DNA of 64,000 nucleotides, taken from assembly GCF_016808335.1 (NCBI RefSeq), contig NC_053142.1, positions 46,410,198 to 46,474,197 of the forward strand, given 5' to 3'. A program made the position numbers and the translations under genes. Of the stretch, positions 45,950 through 57,717 are shown piece after piece; position 1 is the stretch's first letter; every line of letters begins with the position of its first letter. The notes under the pieces are model-generated. The model saw only the letters and a program-made list of their open reading frames with translations. It was not told where the DNA came from and searched no databases. The DNA is from Panicum virgatum. Taxonomy: Eukaryota > Streptophyta > Magnoliopsida > Poales > Poaceae.

Positions 45950-46287
45950 GCGGACAAGGGTGCGGAGCCTTCGCTCGTGGCTGTCTGCTGCCACCCACAG
46001 GCCGGCCACAGGTGGACGCGATGGTGGTGCGCGCGGCGCGGGGCGTCGAGGCGCGCCGGCGTATGATGATGGCGCGCCGTGGCGTGGCGAGGACAGGATC
46101 CACGGATGGACGGCTAGCAGGGGCTGTGCAGGCGGGTGTGCCCTTTTCGTATCTTGAGGAAGAAGACGAAGAAGTGGTGGCGGTCGCCCACGCGGGAACG
46201 TCTTTCTGAATCCGGTAATCTGCCGGTTAGATCTAGCTAATAACCCCGGCCGGCTTTGATTGATCAGGGGTGAGGCGTGTGCGAAAC

Positions 46288-48518
46288 TATGGCTGGGCAG
46301 AAAACCCGATACCCGAAACCCGAGCCCGAAAAATCTGAACCCTAATTCGGATTCTAACCCACGGTATCCGAAATTAATACGGGTAGTTCGGGTATTGGGC
46401 CACGGTACCCGAAATATCCGAAAATCAACCCAGCCCAAGTACTTTGAGCCAGCCCAGCCCACCATCTATTGTGTTACTATCTTAGCCCATCCCAATATCC
46501 CATCGCACCAGGCCACCACTACCCCCAGATGGCCAGACCCCAACCGGCCACCAACCCTAGCCCGCCGACCCAGCCGGCCAGCCCCCCAGCCCCACACAGC
46601 AGCGTAGCCGCCACCGCCACCCGCCAGGCCGCCACCGCCAGGCGCCAGCCGCGCGGCGCAGGAAGTCCCCAGCCCGCCGGCGCTGCCCCGCCCCCAGGCC
46701 CCAGACAGAGACGGACAACCTCCCACGCAGCGCAGGAACTTCGAGAGGCGGCGGACACTCCCAGACCGTCATCGGCCACCGCGACACCAGCACCTCATCT
46801 TCTTCGTCGACCGTCGCCGTGCATCGGCAATCGGCATCCAGTGCCTGGCGACGCTGCAATCAGGGGTGAGGGGCTTCTCTGGCCGGGAAGACGAGTAAAG
46901 AACGACACCACAGACGGAGGAATCTTGCAACGTATGTCCAAGAACTCAGCTTCTCATTCCTCTTCTATTTGTTCATGTTAGTACAAATCTAGTGCGGTTT
47001 ATTTGATCTAGTAGCATTGCTTCCATTCCACGGTTCTACTCTTATTTGAATGCCATTTTTTGGTTGAATTAGTAGAACGTTTGATTAGCATAAGGATAGG
47101 AATGGTCTTGCTGTACAGCAGGTCAGCAGTAACTTGTGTAATGTGCTTCTCCTTTTTTACTTCTTACATTCTAGTGGTGTGTATGTGTGCCATATTAATT
47201 CTGCAGGTTCTTGTATTTTATTGTTTTTTATATTTCTTGGTCAATTTTACAAAATAGGTTATGTCAGTGCTCTTTATCTTTCAGATGCCTGAAACTGAAG
47301 ATAATATTGAGACACAGTCAATGAACACTGAGACTCTACATGATAATTCAATTGTGCCAATGGAGATTCAAGATTCACAGCCATCAGGGTCAAATGGAAA
47401 GCTGCTAATCAGGAGGTCATTGATCTAGAGAATGACACAGGGAAAGAGAAGGAAATGAAGCAAATGGCACCAAGGTCAAATGTTTGGAATCATTTCAACA
47501 AGGTCAAGGATAGCAAGGGTTTTCTCAAGTCTGCAGAATGCAAATATTTCAAACGCCATATAAAGGCTGAATCAAAGGGACACGGTACATCTTCGTTGTC
47601 TCGACACTTGCAAAGTTGCTCGCGAAATCGTAACAAGTTTGAGAATGACACAAAACAAGGCACATTGCAAGGGGAAGGTATTACCACATGGAGGTTCGAT
47701 CAAGAGGCACTTAGAGCAGCTTTTGCTGAGATGGTTGTGGAAGATGAGGAGCCTTTTTCTATGGGTGAGAGGTCAGGCTTTAGGAAATTTATGACCAAAG
47801 CTTGCCTACGTTTCCAATTACCATCTAGAAAAACCTATACTAGGGATATTGTACGCCTTTACTTTCAAGAATGAGCCAAGCTGAAGAGTTAATTGAAGAA
47901 TTTGGTAACCATAAGGCCCAGAATACTGGAAAAGGAAAAGGGAAAGAAAAAGAGGCTTCCACTGCGAAAACACAAGCAGCACCAACACCAACAGGAAGCA
48001 ACTCCAAGTCCATCTCCAAACCCGGGTCATCTACATCTTAAAAGGTAATACTGTCATTGTTTCCAAAAAAAAAAGTAATGTTCTAATGTCCCTGTCTTAT
48101 TGCTTTGCATGTAGGGTGCTGCTGCACAGTGGTTCGGAATTTGGAGGCTTGGAGTTGGATCATAATTGCATCTGGATGCAAGTCAAAGTCATGTAGTTTT
48201 ATGATCTATGATTTGTGTGCTTCAAAACTATGTTTATTGATTGTGATGTGTGAACTGTAAGTTTGATCATGTACTGTTGTTTTCATAATTATTGTTGACT
48301 TGTTGTCCATCATGTCCTCATGTGTGCTGTGTAGACTGTAGACTGTGTTGTGCACAGTGTGATAATTCGGGTATATCGGGTAAATCCGAACCCGAACCCG
48401 AATTTTCGGGTTTCGATTTTTTCTAGCTGATTTCGGGTTACAGATTTCAAAACCCAAAATTCTCAAAACCCGAAATACCCGACCCGAATTTTTCGGGTTA
48501 CCCGAACGCCCAGCCATA
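46288..48518 (+). mobile_element. Dead hAT element, 2.2 kb
   Basis: An 8-bp duplication TGCGAAAC flanks it exactly (46280-46287 and 48519-48526). Termini TATGGCTGGGC and GCCCAGCCATA are perfect 11-bp inverted repeats. Both ends have clusters of ACCCGAA / TTCGGGT subterminal motifs. A GC-rich leader (46480-46930) and a short, broken transposase fragment lie between. It is distinct in termini and subterminal motif from the hAT at 41293-45003. Confidence 0.95.
47285..48041 (+). pseudogene. hAT transposase remnant (BED finger only)
   Basis: An ATG at 47285 follows a TTTCAG acceptor and opens MPETEDNIETQ. A frameshift near 47385 moves the reading to the frame of the BED region (47455-47874: SNVWNHFNKV, AECKYFKRHI, SSLSRHLQSC). 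The second zinc cysteine is Phe (CKYF instead of CxxC). The frame stops at 47874. A short lysine-rich tail (GKGKGKEKEASTAK) follows to 48041. The catalytic core and dimerisation region are absent, so this copy cannot encode an active transposase. Confidence 0.88.
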
Positions 48519-48526
48519 TGCGAAAC

Positions 48527-50666
48527 AACAAGCCGGGAGGCTGCTAGATACAGGAGTAGTACTCCACTCCTATGCGATAAGATGAGAGGATGTGCGTGTT
48601 GCATACGGTTGCTTTTGATTTGTAACAGTCAGCAGTCGATTTGACGAAGTTTTCTCTCTCTGATATGTTCGGTTAACAGTCCTGTCAGGGCAGCCAGGAA
48701 ACCGTTTTATAATCCTATATATTATACTACATCCTAATAACATTTTAACCTGTATTTAATTTGCATCCAAGGTAAGATACCAGCAAGTGCACATTTAAGA
48801 TGACGCATACTACATACCACATCATCGAGGTTCTTGACCTTTCTATGCTGATAGTAAGGACAAAGCTAGCGTTGTAAACATTTTACAGGCGCAGTAAGCA
48901 TTAGCAATTTTTGTCGTTTTCGCAAAACAGCCGCAATTTGCGGCTAAAGGATGCGCGCACCTTGCACGGGCCTTGCTAATGCTGCATGCGCTCACTTTTC
49001 TTTTTCTCGCCTGTAGCCCTGTACTGTACTGTTCTTTCTTAATTGGGTGACGGTTTTAACTTGCTGGATATCAAAGGTGGAAGTAGAATCTACTGCTCGG
49101 TTCTGGTAGTAATTAAGTGGTTAGCGACACTGGTGAGTAAACGGACCACGCATGCGCGCGACTTGTGAGCCCCGTGGCCTGGCGACGACTGAGGGAAACA
49201 GTCGTCCGGCTGCCGGGCCGTCATCACATGAGCAAGACGACGACGGGTACGGCGATCGGCCTTCGGAGAGCGATCGAGGGGACCGCCGCGGCAGCATGGG
49301 CAGTCGATCGGGCACCAACGCAGATCTTGCTGTTGGGCAAGCCCCAGCACGGCCCGCCCGCGCCCGTCAAGTCGCGCGCTGCACAAAACGGACGGGGGCA
49401 CGGGGCGCAGGTGGAAACGGATATTTATTCGAATGTCAGATTTTTTGTTATTTTTCTTCGATTATGGATAAATAAGATATAAAATTTACTATGTAAATCC
49501 ATAGCTTGTATTTAACATTGACATTGTAAAGATTTATAAAAACAAAACCTCAAATTTATCATATATATTCTCAAATAATAGATATAAAAATTCGAATACG
49601 GATCGGATACGGATTCAGATGTTTTTTCACCTTTTTAATTGTAGGGAGCAAATAATGCATAAAAAATCTATACAAAATTTTATTCTTATGTGTAATAATA
49701 TGCTTGATAATATAAAAAAGGTTATCATAAAATTTCAAATATATCTATTTTAAAATATCAAAAATTTGTTCTGAGAATTCGGATGTCTAGTTACACCCTT
49801 TTGTCCGTTCCCTATCGATCGGGCACCGCGCGCGCCTGCCAGCGCCAGTGCCCGTGCCAGTGCCAGTGATTGGCTCTACGGCGCGGCGCCGGCCTGCCTA
49901 ATCCACCGGCCGTCCGGCCCGGCACGTGACAGGAGCAAGGCGCCACACACGGCTGGACAAGAGTGCGTGTACACGGAATACGCGTCCTGTACTCCTGTGA
50001 AGGATTAGGCAGGCAGCGCGCCTAAGCTTGTTGGAAATACAAGTCATTTGTCGACCCAAAAAGTTGAGCTCGGAGACTAGACATTAGTACATTTACCGCT
50101 CGCGATCGGCTGGCTAAATATCCCAAGCACACGCCGTTGTCGCCGGGCCTGATTTTTTCCCCCCCTGGCCCGTTGCTTTACTTGTCCCGCACGTTCCTAG
50201 CCGTCTGGAGATGATGCGCCACACCATAAATACAGCGACGAGTCCCAGGCTCACATCTAGTGCTAGTCTGAGCGTACGTGACACGGCCTGCCTGACAGCA
50301 CGTAACATGTGGAAAATGGTAAACCAAACAAACTTTCGCGTGAAGGGTTCACTGCCATCACTGGAGTGTACTACCATGGACGGCAAAAAGACATGGGCCA
50401 GGCCCGTCAGGGCATGCGTTCTGGCTGGACCCGTGACCTCGAGGCCTCTTAAGTCTTAATGGAGCCAGCACAGCTGCCAAATCACGAGCAGACCAACCAG
50501 ACCCGAGGAGAGTGGCCGCTTCGTTTCCTGTCAGTTGTCACCAGGCAGCGCTGCGGCTGATCTGAAGAAAAATCACAGCGTTTTGCATTCAGCTCGAGAG
50601 AAAAAAAAAACTGGAAACGGGCCCTTCGGCGCATCACCTCCAAGGCGACGCCGCACACATCGGTCG
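48527..50666. other. Spacer with a possible MITE relic
   Basis: No gene supported. 49400-49800 is AT-rich between GGTGGAAACGGATATTTATTCGAAT and GAATTCGGATGTCTAGTTACACCC. It contains ATACGGATCGGATACGGAT and may be an old hAT-type MITE, but I could not define a target duplication. Confidence 0.45.
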
Positions 50667-50671
50667 GAGCC

Positions 50672-53600
50672 TGTGGCACAACGGTCAGAATTAAATCGCC
50701 TTAAGTGCGATAACTATCAATTTTACGGACGACATGGTTAACACGCATCTTAAATAGAGTAATCTGACAGTCTGTCGAGTAAAATCCCGATAACACCACT
50801 GTACTTCCGATCGAACCAACATACCTCACTCGAAGGTGAAAGTAGAGATTACAATAATCATAAATTTTATAACACAAACTTCAATAGTAAATGTTATTAT
50901 AAACTGAGTTTGAGAATTCGAACATGGTACCTCAGAAATTTGAAAGTAGATAAGTTCTTCAGAGTTTATAAATAGCGGAAAGAAAACGATATTTAGTGAC
51001 GATATATGACATCATGATGAAGCACGTACATGACGTCAATCTCACAAAGCATTCCAAAGATTACCTGAAAACAAAGTCACAAGCAAGACTGAGTATACTA
51101 ATACTCAGCAAGGCTGACCCAACTAAGCGTATATAACATCCCTTTAACTAGACATGCAAGGCTTGTGAAGGTTCTGGGGTTTATTTTGCTGAAAAATAAT
51201 AAAGAGTAGGTCCTTAATTTCAAGTTTTAGCTGTCAGATTCTAGTTTCATTAGACATTCTAGATTTGCACCTATCTATACAAACATGTAGAGAAAATTAA
51301 TTGCATTCAACAAGATTGAGTATCATTGTTCCACTTCTTACTCTATGTGGCAAAGGGATCAACCAGTCTCACTATCTGCGAGAAACGGACGATTCTGAAT
51401 CGAATTTCCAACCTTGCAAGGATAAACCTAACACACACGCTTGGAGCACTGACGAGTCACTCCCAAGCAACCGTTTGCTTCTCATTCCGGTTCATGGATT
51501 AGTGCCACTCTCCCCGAGTACAAAGAATCACTCTTCTCTGCACTCGTACTTTCCCCGACTATAGGGCACCAACCTCATCCTTCATAGCCGTGGTGTTGCG
51601 CAACATATCATAACTTTCAACATAATTTTCACTTCCTATCTCTAAGAGAGAGGGGGGGTATGTCCACTTGCCGGGCCGAGGAGTTACTAGGCTTGCCGCG
51701 TACCATATTTACGGCATGTGGCTAGTACTTTCAAACGCTTAACCACCGCTACCACACACTACGGCCTTAGCAAATTTTATCAACATAGATGGATTTCCAC
51801 CATGAAACTTGTAACCCAATCCGTCCATGGTCCTTATAGTGATAGCAAGAAAGTAAACAATCAACTCATATAACGTTCGCGAGTGACAGGCAATCACTCG
51901 ACTTTTACCGGTCCTATTAGCATAGCAGCTATTTCGGACTCAAATTCTAGTATTCAAGCAATAGGTACCTACATCTAAGTTTTCAATCAACTCCAATAAC
52001 TTAAATGCACAAATAAATAAGTTGCATAATTTAAAATAATAGGATTATGTACCGGGGCTTGCATTTAGTGGTATCTATAGAGTTAGTAGGCTTTGACTCT
52101 TCCGAATCAAAGTTCGGGACTTCAGTTAATTCCGCAATGTTGGTTGGACTTCATGCAGTTCACTCTCGGACTCCGGGTTCATATTCAGGTCTTCGTTATC
52201 TTGCGTCAAGTCCTGGATGAGTTCGTACGTTCCGTCGACTAGCATTATTATTTCTATATGCAATGCAATAGTTGGAATTAGTGAAGGGCTTAAGTATAGC
52301 TTTCCTTCACTGAAAAAATTGTTATCCAATAAATTAAACATTTAAGATCAAGCTTAAAAGTGTTACTTTACTGGGCAATCATTTATAGAGTAAAAGTAAA
52401 CACAAGGAACTCCATAAAATAACAAAACTAGCTACACTAAGTAGCATGGTTTGAATTCAAAAGAAAGAAAGGGCAGTCTATTCAAAAACATGGGGTGGGT
52501 TGAATTCAAATCTATAATTTGAATTCAAAAGAAAATTCAGCAACTAGGGCTCTAAATCAAACATAAACTCAAAATTCCAAAAGGAAAAATTATGTATATA
52601 AATCAAGTTCAAACATAAAATTCAAAACTCAAGCTAGACGGTGCTATAAATTTTCCTAAAAATTACCATAAACTACTTGTGATCAATAGAGCTCATGATA
52701 AAAAGATGACCCTAAGAAATTAACAAGAACATGCTTTAAATAAAATAAAAAGGTGCATAAGCTAGAAATAAACAAAGCACATGAAATAACAAGCAAAAAT
52801 CAAGTATTTGGACCATAAATTTTTCACAAGACTAAACATGGAAAAATGATATTAGGTTCCAAAAATCAAGCATAACAAAGCTATGGTTAAAAAGATATAA
52901 ATAAATTACTCATTTGCTAACAATTAAACTAGAGCACACAATATAAAGTTTCATACAAACTTTAGTAGCCAAAGTTATAGAGCTTGTTAAGAGGAACACA
53001 ACAAAATTAATTTGGCATTTTTCTGATTTTTCTACCATTTTTTAGGATTTTTCAAAGTTCACATGAAAAACATAAAAGGGTTCTGGACTTTTTGCAAAAA
53101 GGACCTTAGAAAGAAATTAAACACTGCAATTGGGTCCTCAGTCCAAGGAAGAAGACAGGGAGGAAGGGCGGCCGATTTCCGGCGAGGGGGATCGCCGGCG
53201 GCGAAGGGCAAGGGGCCAGGGAGCTTGAGAAGCTCGAGGTGCACCTGTGGGTGCCCGGGATTGGGGTCGGGGCAGCCGGGAGGTGGGTCGTCGGCGGGGA
53301 GGTGCGGGCGGCGGCGGGTGAGCTCGTCGGGGGCCGTGCTCCGGCCGAAATCCGGTGGGTTTGGGCGGTCGAGGAGCTTCAGGGAGTCAAGGGGATTCAG
53401 TTTAAGGGTTTAATTGGGGCAATGGAGGCTTGGGGGTGGTGGTTCCACGGCGGCCGGCGAGCGGCGGCGCAAATGGAGGGGGCGGCGGTGTACACAAAAT
53501 AGGAAAGGGCACTGCCCCTTTTATAGGCACCGAGGGAGGGGACAAACGAAGGAAAAAGCGAGGGATAAGCTTCTCTGGGTTGTGGGCGGGCTCCCAGCGG

Positions 53601-54305
53601 CGGAGCTGCTCTCCAGGGGCGGGGCGCTGGCTCGGCGGCGCTTCTGTTCGACGCGGAGGCGGTGCGTGCGTGGCGCGAGCAGGAAAGGGCAGCAGAGAGG
53701 AGGAAAAGGCGGCGGGGCTTTCCTGCGCGGCGCGTGGAGGCGGCGTGGGGCAGCTGGCGGGCGAGAACGGTGGCGGCGGCCCAAAACAACTGCGAGCGGC
53801 GGCGCCTCTGTTCGGCAGAGAGAGAAGCAGAGAGGAGGAAGAAGAAGGGTGGTTTTGCAAAAAGGAAAAAAGCTAGGGGTTTTCTATAAACATAAAATTT
53901 CCCACTGTTTTAGGGCTCAAATGAAAAAGTGTTCAACATGAAAGTTGTATAACTTTTCAAGATCTACAACTTTTATGTTGTTCAAAATTTCACTAGACCA
54001 AAGGATTTTGAAATATTTTCAAATCCGTCAAATCTTTTAAAAATGCAAAAGAACACAACTTAAGTTTTAAAATTGCAAGGGTAGCCCTAAGCATGAATAT
54101 ATGTTTTTATGAGGGTAAAAGTGAAAAAATATGCACTTTAACTCCTCACAAAATTTGAAAATTTTCCTTTTGCAAAACTATTTTGTAAAAAGGACTTTGC
54201 ACTTTTTCAAAATTACAAAAATACCCTTGCAATAGAAATCATGGTTTAAATTTTTAAATAAACATAAAAGCTATATTTTTAACCCCTAAAACCTGAATTG
54301 TCACA
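50672..54305 (-). mobile_element. Very long solo LTR (probably gypsy), 3.63 kb
   Basis: Starts TGTGGCACAACGG, ends GAATTGTCACA, with a perfect 5-bp duplication GAGCC on both sides (50667-50671 and 54306-54310). There is no internal domain. Orientation is inferred from a minus-strand TATAAAAGGGG at about 53525 and from CTTGCTGAGTATTAGTATAC (inverse of about 51090-51110), a phrase typical of grass gypsy LTRs. A GC-rich block (53150-53870) lies on either side of the putative start of transcription. The element has no recognisable protein; open frames in the GC-rich block are compositional. Confidence 0.88.
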
Positions 54306-54465
54306 GAGCCGCCGGATCGCCTGCGTCAAGTCCGGTCCCTGGCGTGAGCGCCGGCAAATCGGCGATTGTCCTTTCGGATCAGCAGACCGAGAATGGGCTC
54401 GGATTTATGGGCGTACGAGGTGTAGGGTGATCAAAAGGTCGGGTTCTAAAAGAATCAGACACTAA

Positions 54466-54629
54466 AGGGGGCGTACCCAGTGCTGTAGGCTTCCTGCACT
54501 GTGCGGGGTCTGGGGAAGGGTTGTTTTTAAGCCCCAAACCTTACCCACACAAATGTGCAGAGGCTGGGGCTCGAACCCGGGACCTTCCGGTCACAGACGG
54601 TAGGCTCTACCGCTGCACCAGGCCCGCCC
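54466..54629 (-). mobile_element. Au-type SINE, 164 bp
   Basis: On the minus strand it begins GGGCGGGCCTGGTGCAGCGG (A-box region), has GGTCCCGGGTTCGAGCCCC (B box) and ends ...CACTGGGTACGCCCCC, matching what I know of the plant Au SINE family. A perfect 22-bp target duplication beginning TTCTAAAAGAATCAGACAC flanks it (54444-54465 and 54630-54651). Mobilised by LINE machinery and transcribed by Pol III. The intact duplication implies recent insertion. Confidence 0.93.
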
Positions 54630-54686
54630 TTCTAAAAGAATCAGACACTAATATTAAATAATTTAAACTAAAATTAATAAAAACTA

Positions 54687-54946
54687 CTTCCTCCCTTCCA
54701 AATTATAAGATATTCCAACAATTTTGGAGAGTCAAGATTTTTTTATATTTGACCAAATTTATATAATAGAATAATGACATTTATTATATAAATTAAGTAC
54801 TATTAGATTTTTTATTAGTTATATTTTCATAGTACATCAATTTGATATCATAAATCTTTATATTCTCTTCATAATTTTAATCAAACTTGAGATTATTTTG
54901 ACTCTCAAAGACTCTTAAAATGTCTTATAATTTGTAACAGAGGGAG
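54687..54946. mobile_element. Stowaway MITE, 260 bp
   Basis: TA flanks at 54685-54686 and 54947-54948. Termini CTTCCTCCCTTCCAAATTAT and (inverse) CTCCCTCTGTTACAAATTAT are imperfect inverted repeats. Non-coding. Confidence 0.88.
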
Positions 54947-54948
54947 TA

Positions 54949-55592
54949 AGTTGGAGTGTGATCCGTTACCACCACTGGGTAATAGATGGAGCTTGCGCTA
55001 GCGCTGGCCGGTAACCGGCGTCGCATCGGGAGGAGAGATTGCCTGGATCCAGGAAAAAAAGGTTTGTCTGTAAAGTTTTAAGGTTCTTTTTTTTTTATAA
55101 AAAAAATCCGATTTAGTATTTTTGCAAATAACCTCTATTTCGGGTTGTAACTATCGAGCGCGATCCAAATTAGAGGTTTACCTGTAAATATTGGATTGTC
55201 ATTAATAGTTACGATCGATTTTATTTTAAAATATGAACGCCGGAAACGGTGGTCGGAGCCGTCGCGGCGGCCACCGGCGACGGGCCCCAATCCCACTGTG
55301 CCATGCTTTTTTTTTTTTGAAAAAAGGTGGGCAGGGCTGACACATGTGCTGTTCCCATCGCCATTGCTGCCGTCCTCTCTGCTCCGGCTCCATCATGGCT
55401 GTGCTTCTTGAAAGCCAAGCTGGGCTCGGACACTATCAGGCAGAGGCCCTGCAACTCCGTCCTGCGGCATCAGGCCATTGGCCAACTGGAAATTTCTTGG
55501 ACAGTGAATAAGAGGCGGCATGCTCATAGCGTTTTGATACACGGCATACGCCAATTCCAACGGACGAATGAATTTACGCAAAACTTAGTGTA
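54949..55592. other. Spacer, no gene supported
   Basis: Only short frames (a 122-codon plus-strand frame at 55327-55695 runs into the LINE). Nothing recognised. Confidence 0.45.
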
Positions 55593-55799
55593 CAAGCGAC
55601 TAAAACAACAACAACATAACTTTTTTTCCCAAGCAAATTGGGGTAGACTAGAGATGAAACCCGAAAGAAATAAGTTCAAGGTTCAGGCACATTGATAGCT
55701 AGTCTCCAAGCGCTCCTATCCAAAGCTATCTCTTTAGAGATATTCCAATCCTTAAGGTCTCTCTTAACCGACTCATCCAACGTCAGTTTAGGTCTACCT

Positions 55800-57716
55800 C
55801 TACCCCTTTACATTATCGACCCGCTCAAGAACCCCATTACGCACCGGCGCCTCAGGAGGCCTTCGTTGGACATGTCCAAACCATCTCAGCCAATGCTGGG
55901 TAAGTTTCTCCTCAATTGGTGCCACTCCGACCATATCCCGAATAACTTCGTTCCGGACTCTATCCCTCCTTGTGTGCCCGTAAAACAACCGCAACATCCG
56001 CATCTCTGCTACACTCAGTTGTTGGACATGTCGCCTTTTTGTAGGCCAACATTCAGCACAGTATAATATCGCCGGACGAATTGCTGTCCTATAGAATTTG
56101 CCTTTTACCTTTTGTGGCACCCTCTTGTCACAAAGAATGCCAGAAGATTGCCGTCATTTCAACCAGCCAGCTGAAATTCTATGTCCAACATCTTCATCAA
56201 TGTCGTCATCCTTTTGTAGCACCGATCCTAAATACCGAAAAGTATCCTTCTGGACCACCACTTGTCCATCTAGACTAACGTCTCCCCCCTCATGTCTAGT
56301 CGCGCTGAAATCGCACATCATGTACTCGGTCTTGGTCCTACTAAGTCTGAACCCTTTCGACTCTAACGTGCGTCTCCACGGCTCTAACTTCCTATTAACC
56401 CCTGCCCTACTCTCGTCAACTAGCACCACATCATCAGCAAAGAGCATACACCAAGGGATCTCACCTTGTATATCCCTTGTGACCTCATCCATCACTAAAG
56501 CAAATAAATAAGGGCTCAATGCTAACCCCTGGTGTAGGCCTATGTTAATAGTAAAGTCAGTGGTGTTGCCATCACATGTCCGGACAAACGTCGTCGCATC
56601 CTTGTACATATCCTTAATGAGGGTAATGTACTTAGTTGGGACTTTGTGCTTCTCCAAGGCCCACCACATGACATTTCTCGGTACTTTGTCATATGCCTTC
56701 TCAAGGTCAATGAAGACCATGTGAAAGTCCTTCTTCTGTTCCTTATATCTCTCCATCAATTGTCGTATTAAGAAAATCGCCTCCATGGTTGACCTTCCAG
56801 GCATGAACCCAAATTGGTTTTGGATCACACTTGTCACTCTTCTTAGGCGATGCTCGATAACCCTCTCCCAAAGCTTCATCGTATGGCTCATCAGTTTAAT
56901 CCCACGGTAGTTAGTACAACTTTGAACATCACCCTTGTTTTTGGATAGGTACTAATATACTTCTCCTCCATTCTTCCGGCATCTTGTTTGACCGAAAAAT
57001 GAGATTAAAAAGCTTAGTTAACCATACTATTGCTCTATCTCCTAGGCATCTCCACACCTCAATGGGGATACCATCAGGGCCCATCGATTTACCTCCCTTC
57101 ATCCTCTTCAAAGCCTCCCCGCTCTCTACCTCCTGAATTCTCCTCACAAAACATCTGTTGGTATCATCAAAAGAGTCATCTAACTCAAGGGTAGGGCCCT
57201 CACTCTCTCCATTAAACAACTTGTCGAAGTACTCTCTCCATCTATCCATGATCTCCTCATCCTTCACTAGCAGTCGATCTGTCCCATCCTTAATGCATTT
57301 GATTTGGTTGATGTCTCTTGTCTTCCGCTCCCGGATCCTAGCCATCCTATAAATGTCCTTCCCCCTTCTTTCGTGCCTAGCCGCTGATACAGGTCATCAT
57401 ACGCCTTACCCTTTGCTACATTCACAGCTCGCTTTACAACCCTCTTCGCTAATTTATAGCCCTCGATGTTGGCTGCACTCTTGTTAAGGTGGAGGCGCTT
57501 GAAACACTCCTTCTTCTCCTTAATAGCCATTTGCACCTCGTCATTCTACCACCAGGTGTCTTTCCCCTCCTGTTTGCCTCCCCTACTCACGCCAAACACC
57601 TCTGAGGCCACCTTCCGAACACATGTTGACGTCTTCTCTTTCTTCCCAAGGCCCCTCACCTAGCATCCTTTCCTTAAACGCTTGTCGCTTCTCCTCTGTT
57701 GCGAAAATGGCCTCTC
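55800..57716 (-). pseudogene. LINE reverse transcriptase region
   Basis: Minus-strand fragments in several frames. Linker with EKKECFKRLHLNKSAANIEG (57536 to ~57370). RT start with RWREYFDKLFNGE and GKSMGPDGIPIEVWRCLGDR (57345-56929). RT core with NQFGFMPGRSTMEAIFLIRQ, then FIDLEKAYDKVPR, then GLHQGLALSPYLFALVMDE and the catalytic LFADDVVL (56891-56154). C-terminal end with LRWFGHVQRRP (56120-55800). At least three frame breaks separate these blocks, so the enzyme is not made. Confidence 0.9.
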
Positions 57717-57717
57717 A

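Noticed and set aside
45816..46209. ORFs upstream of zinc-ribbon copy 3, and N-terminal extension of its frame to 46465
   Set aside because: They run back through the TATA box, so they are not part of the transcript; the ATG at 45784 agrees with copy 1.
53397..53941. Several 100-175-codon ORFs in the GC-rich block of the long LTR
   Set aside because: Open in four frames on both strands, with Pro/Arg/Gly-rich composition; consistent with LTR leader, not genes.
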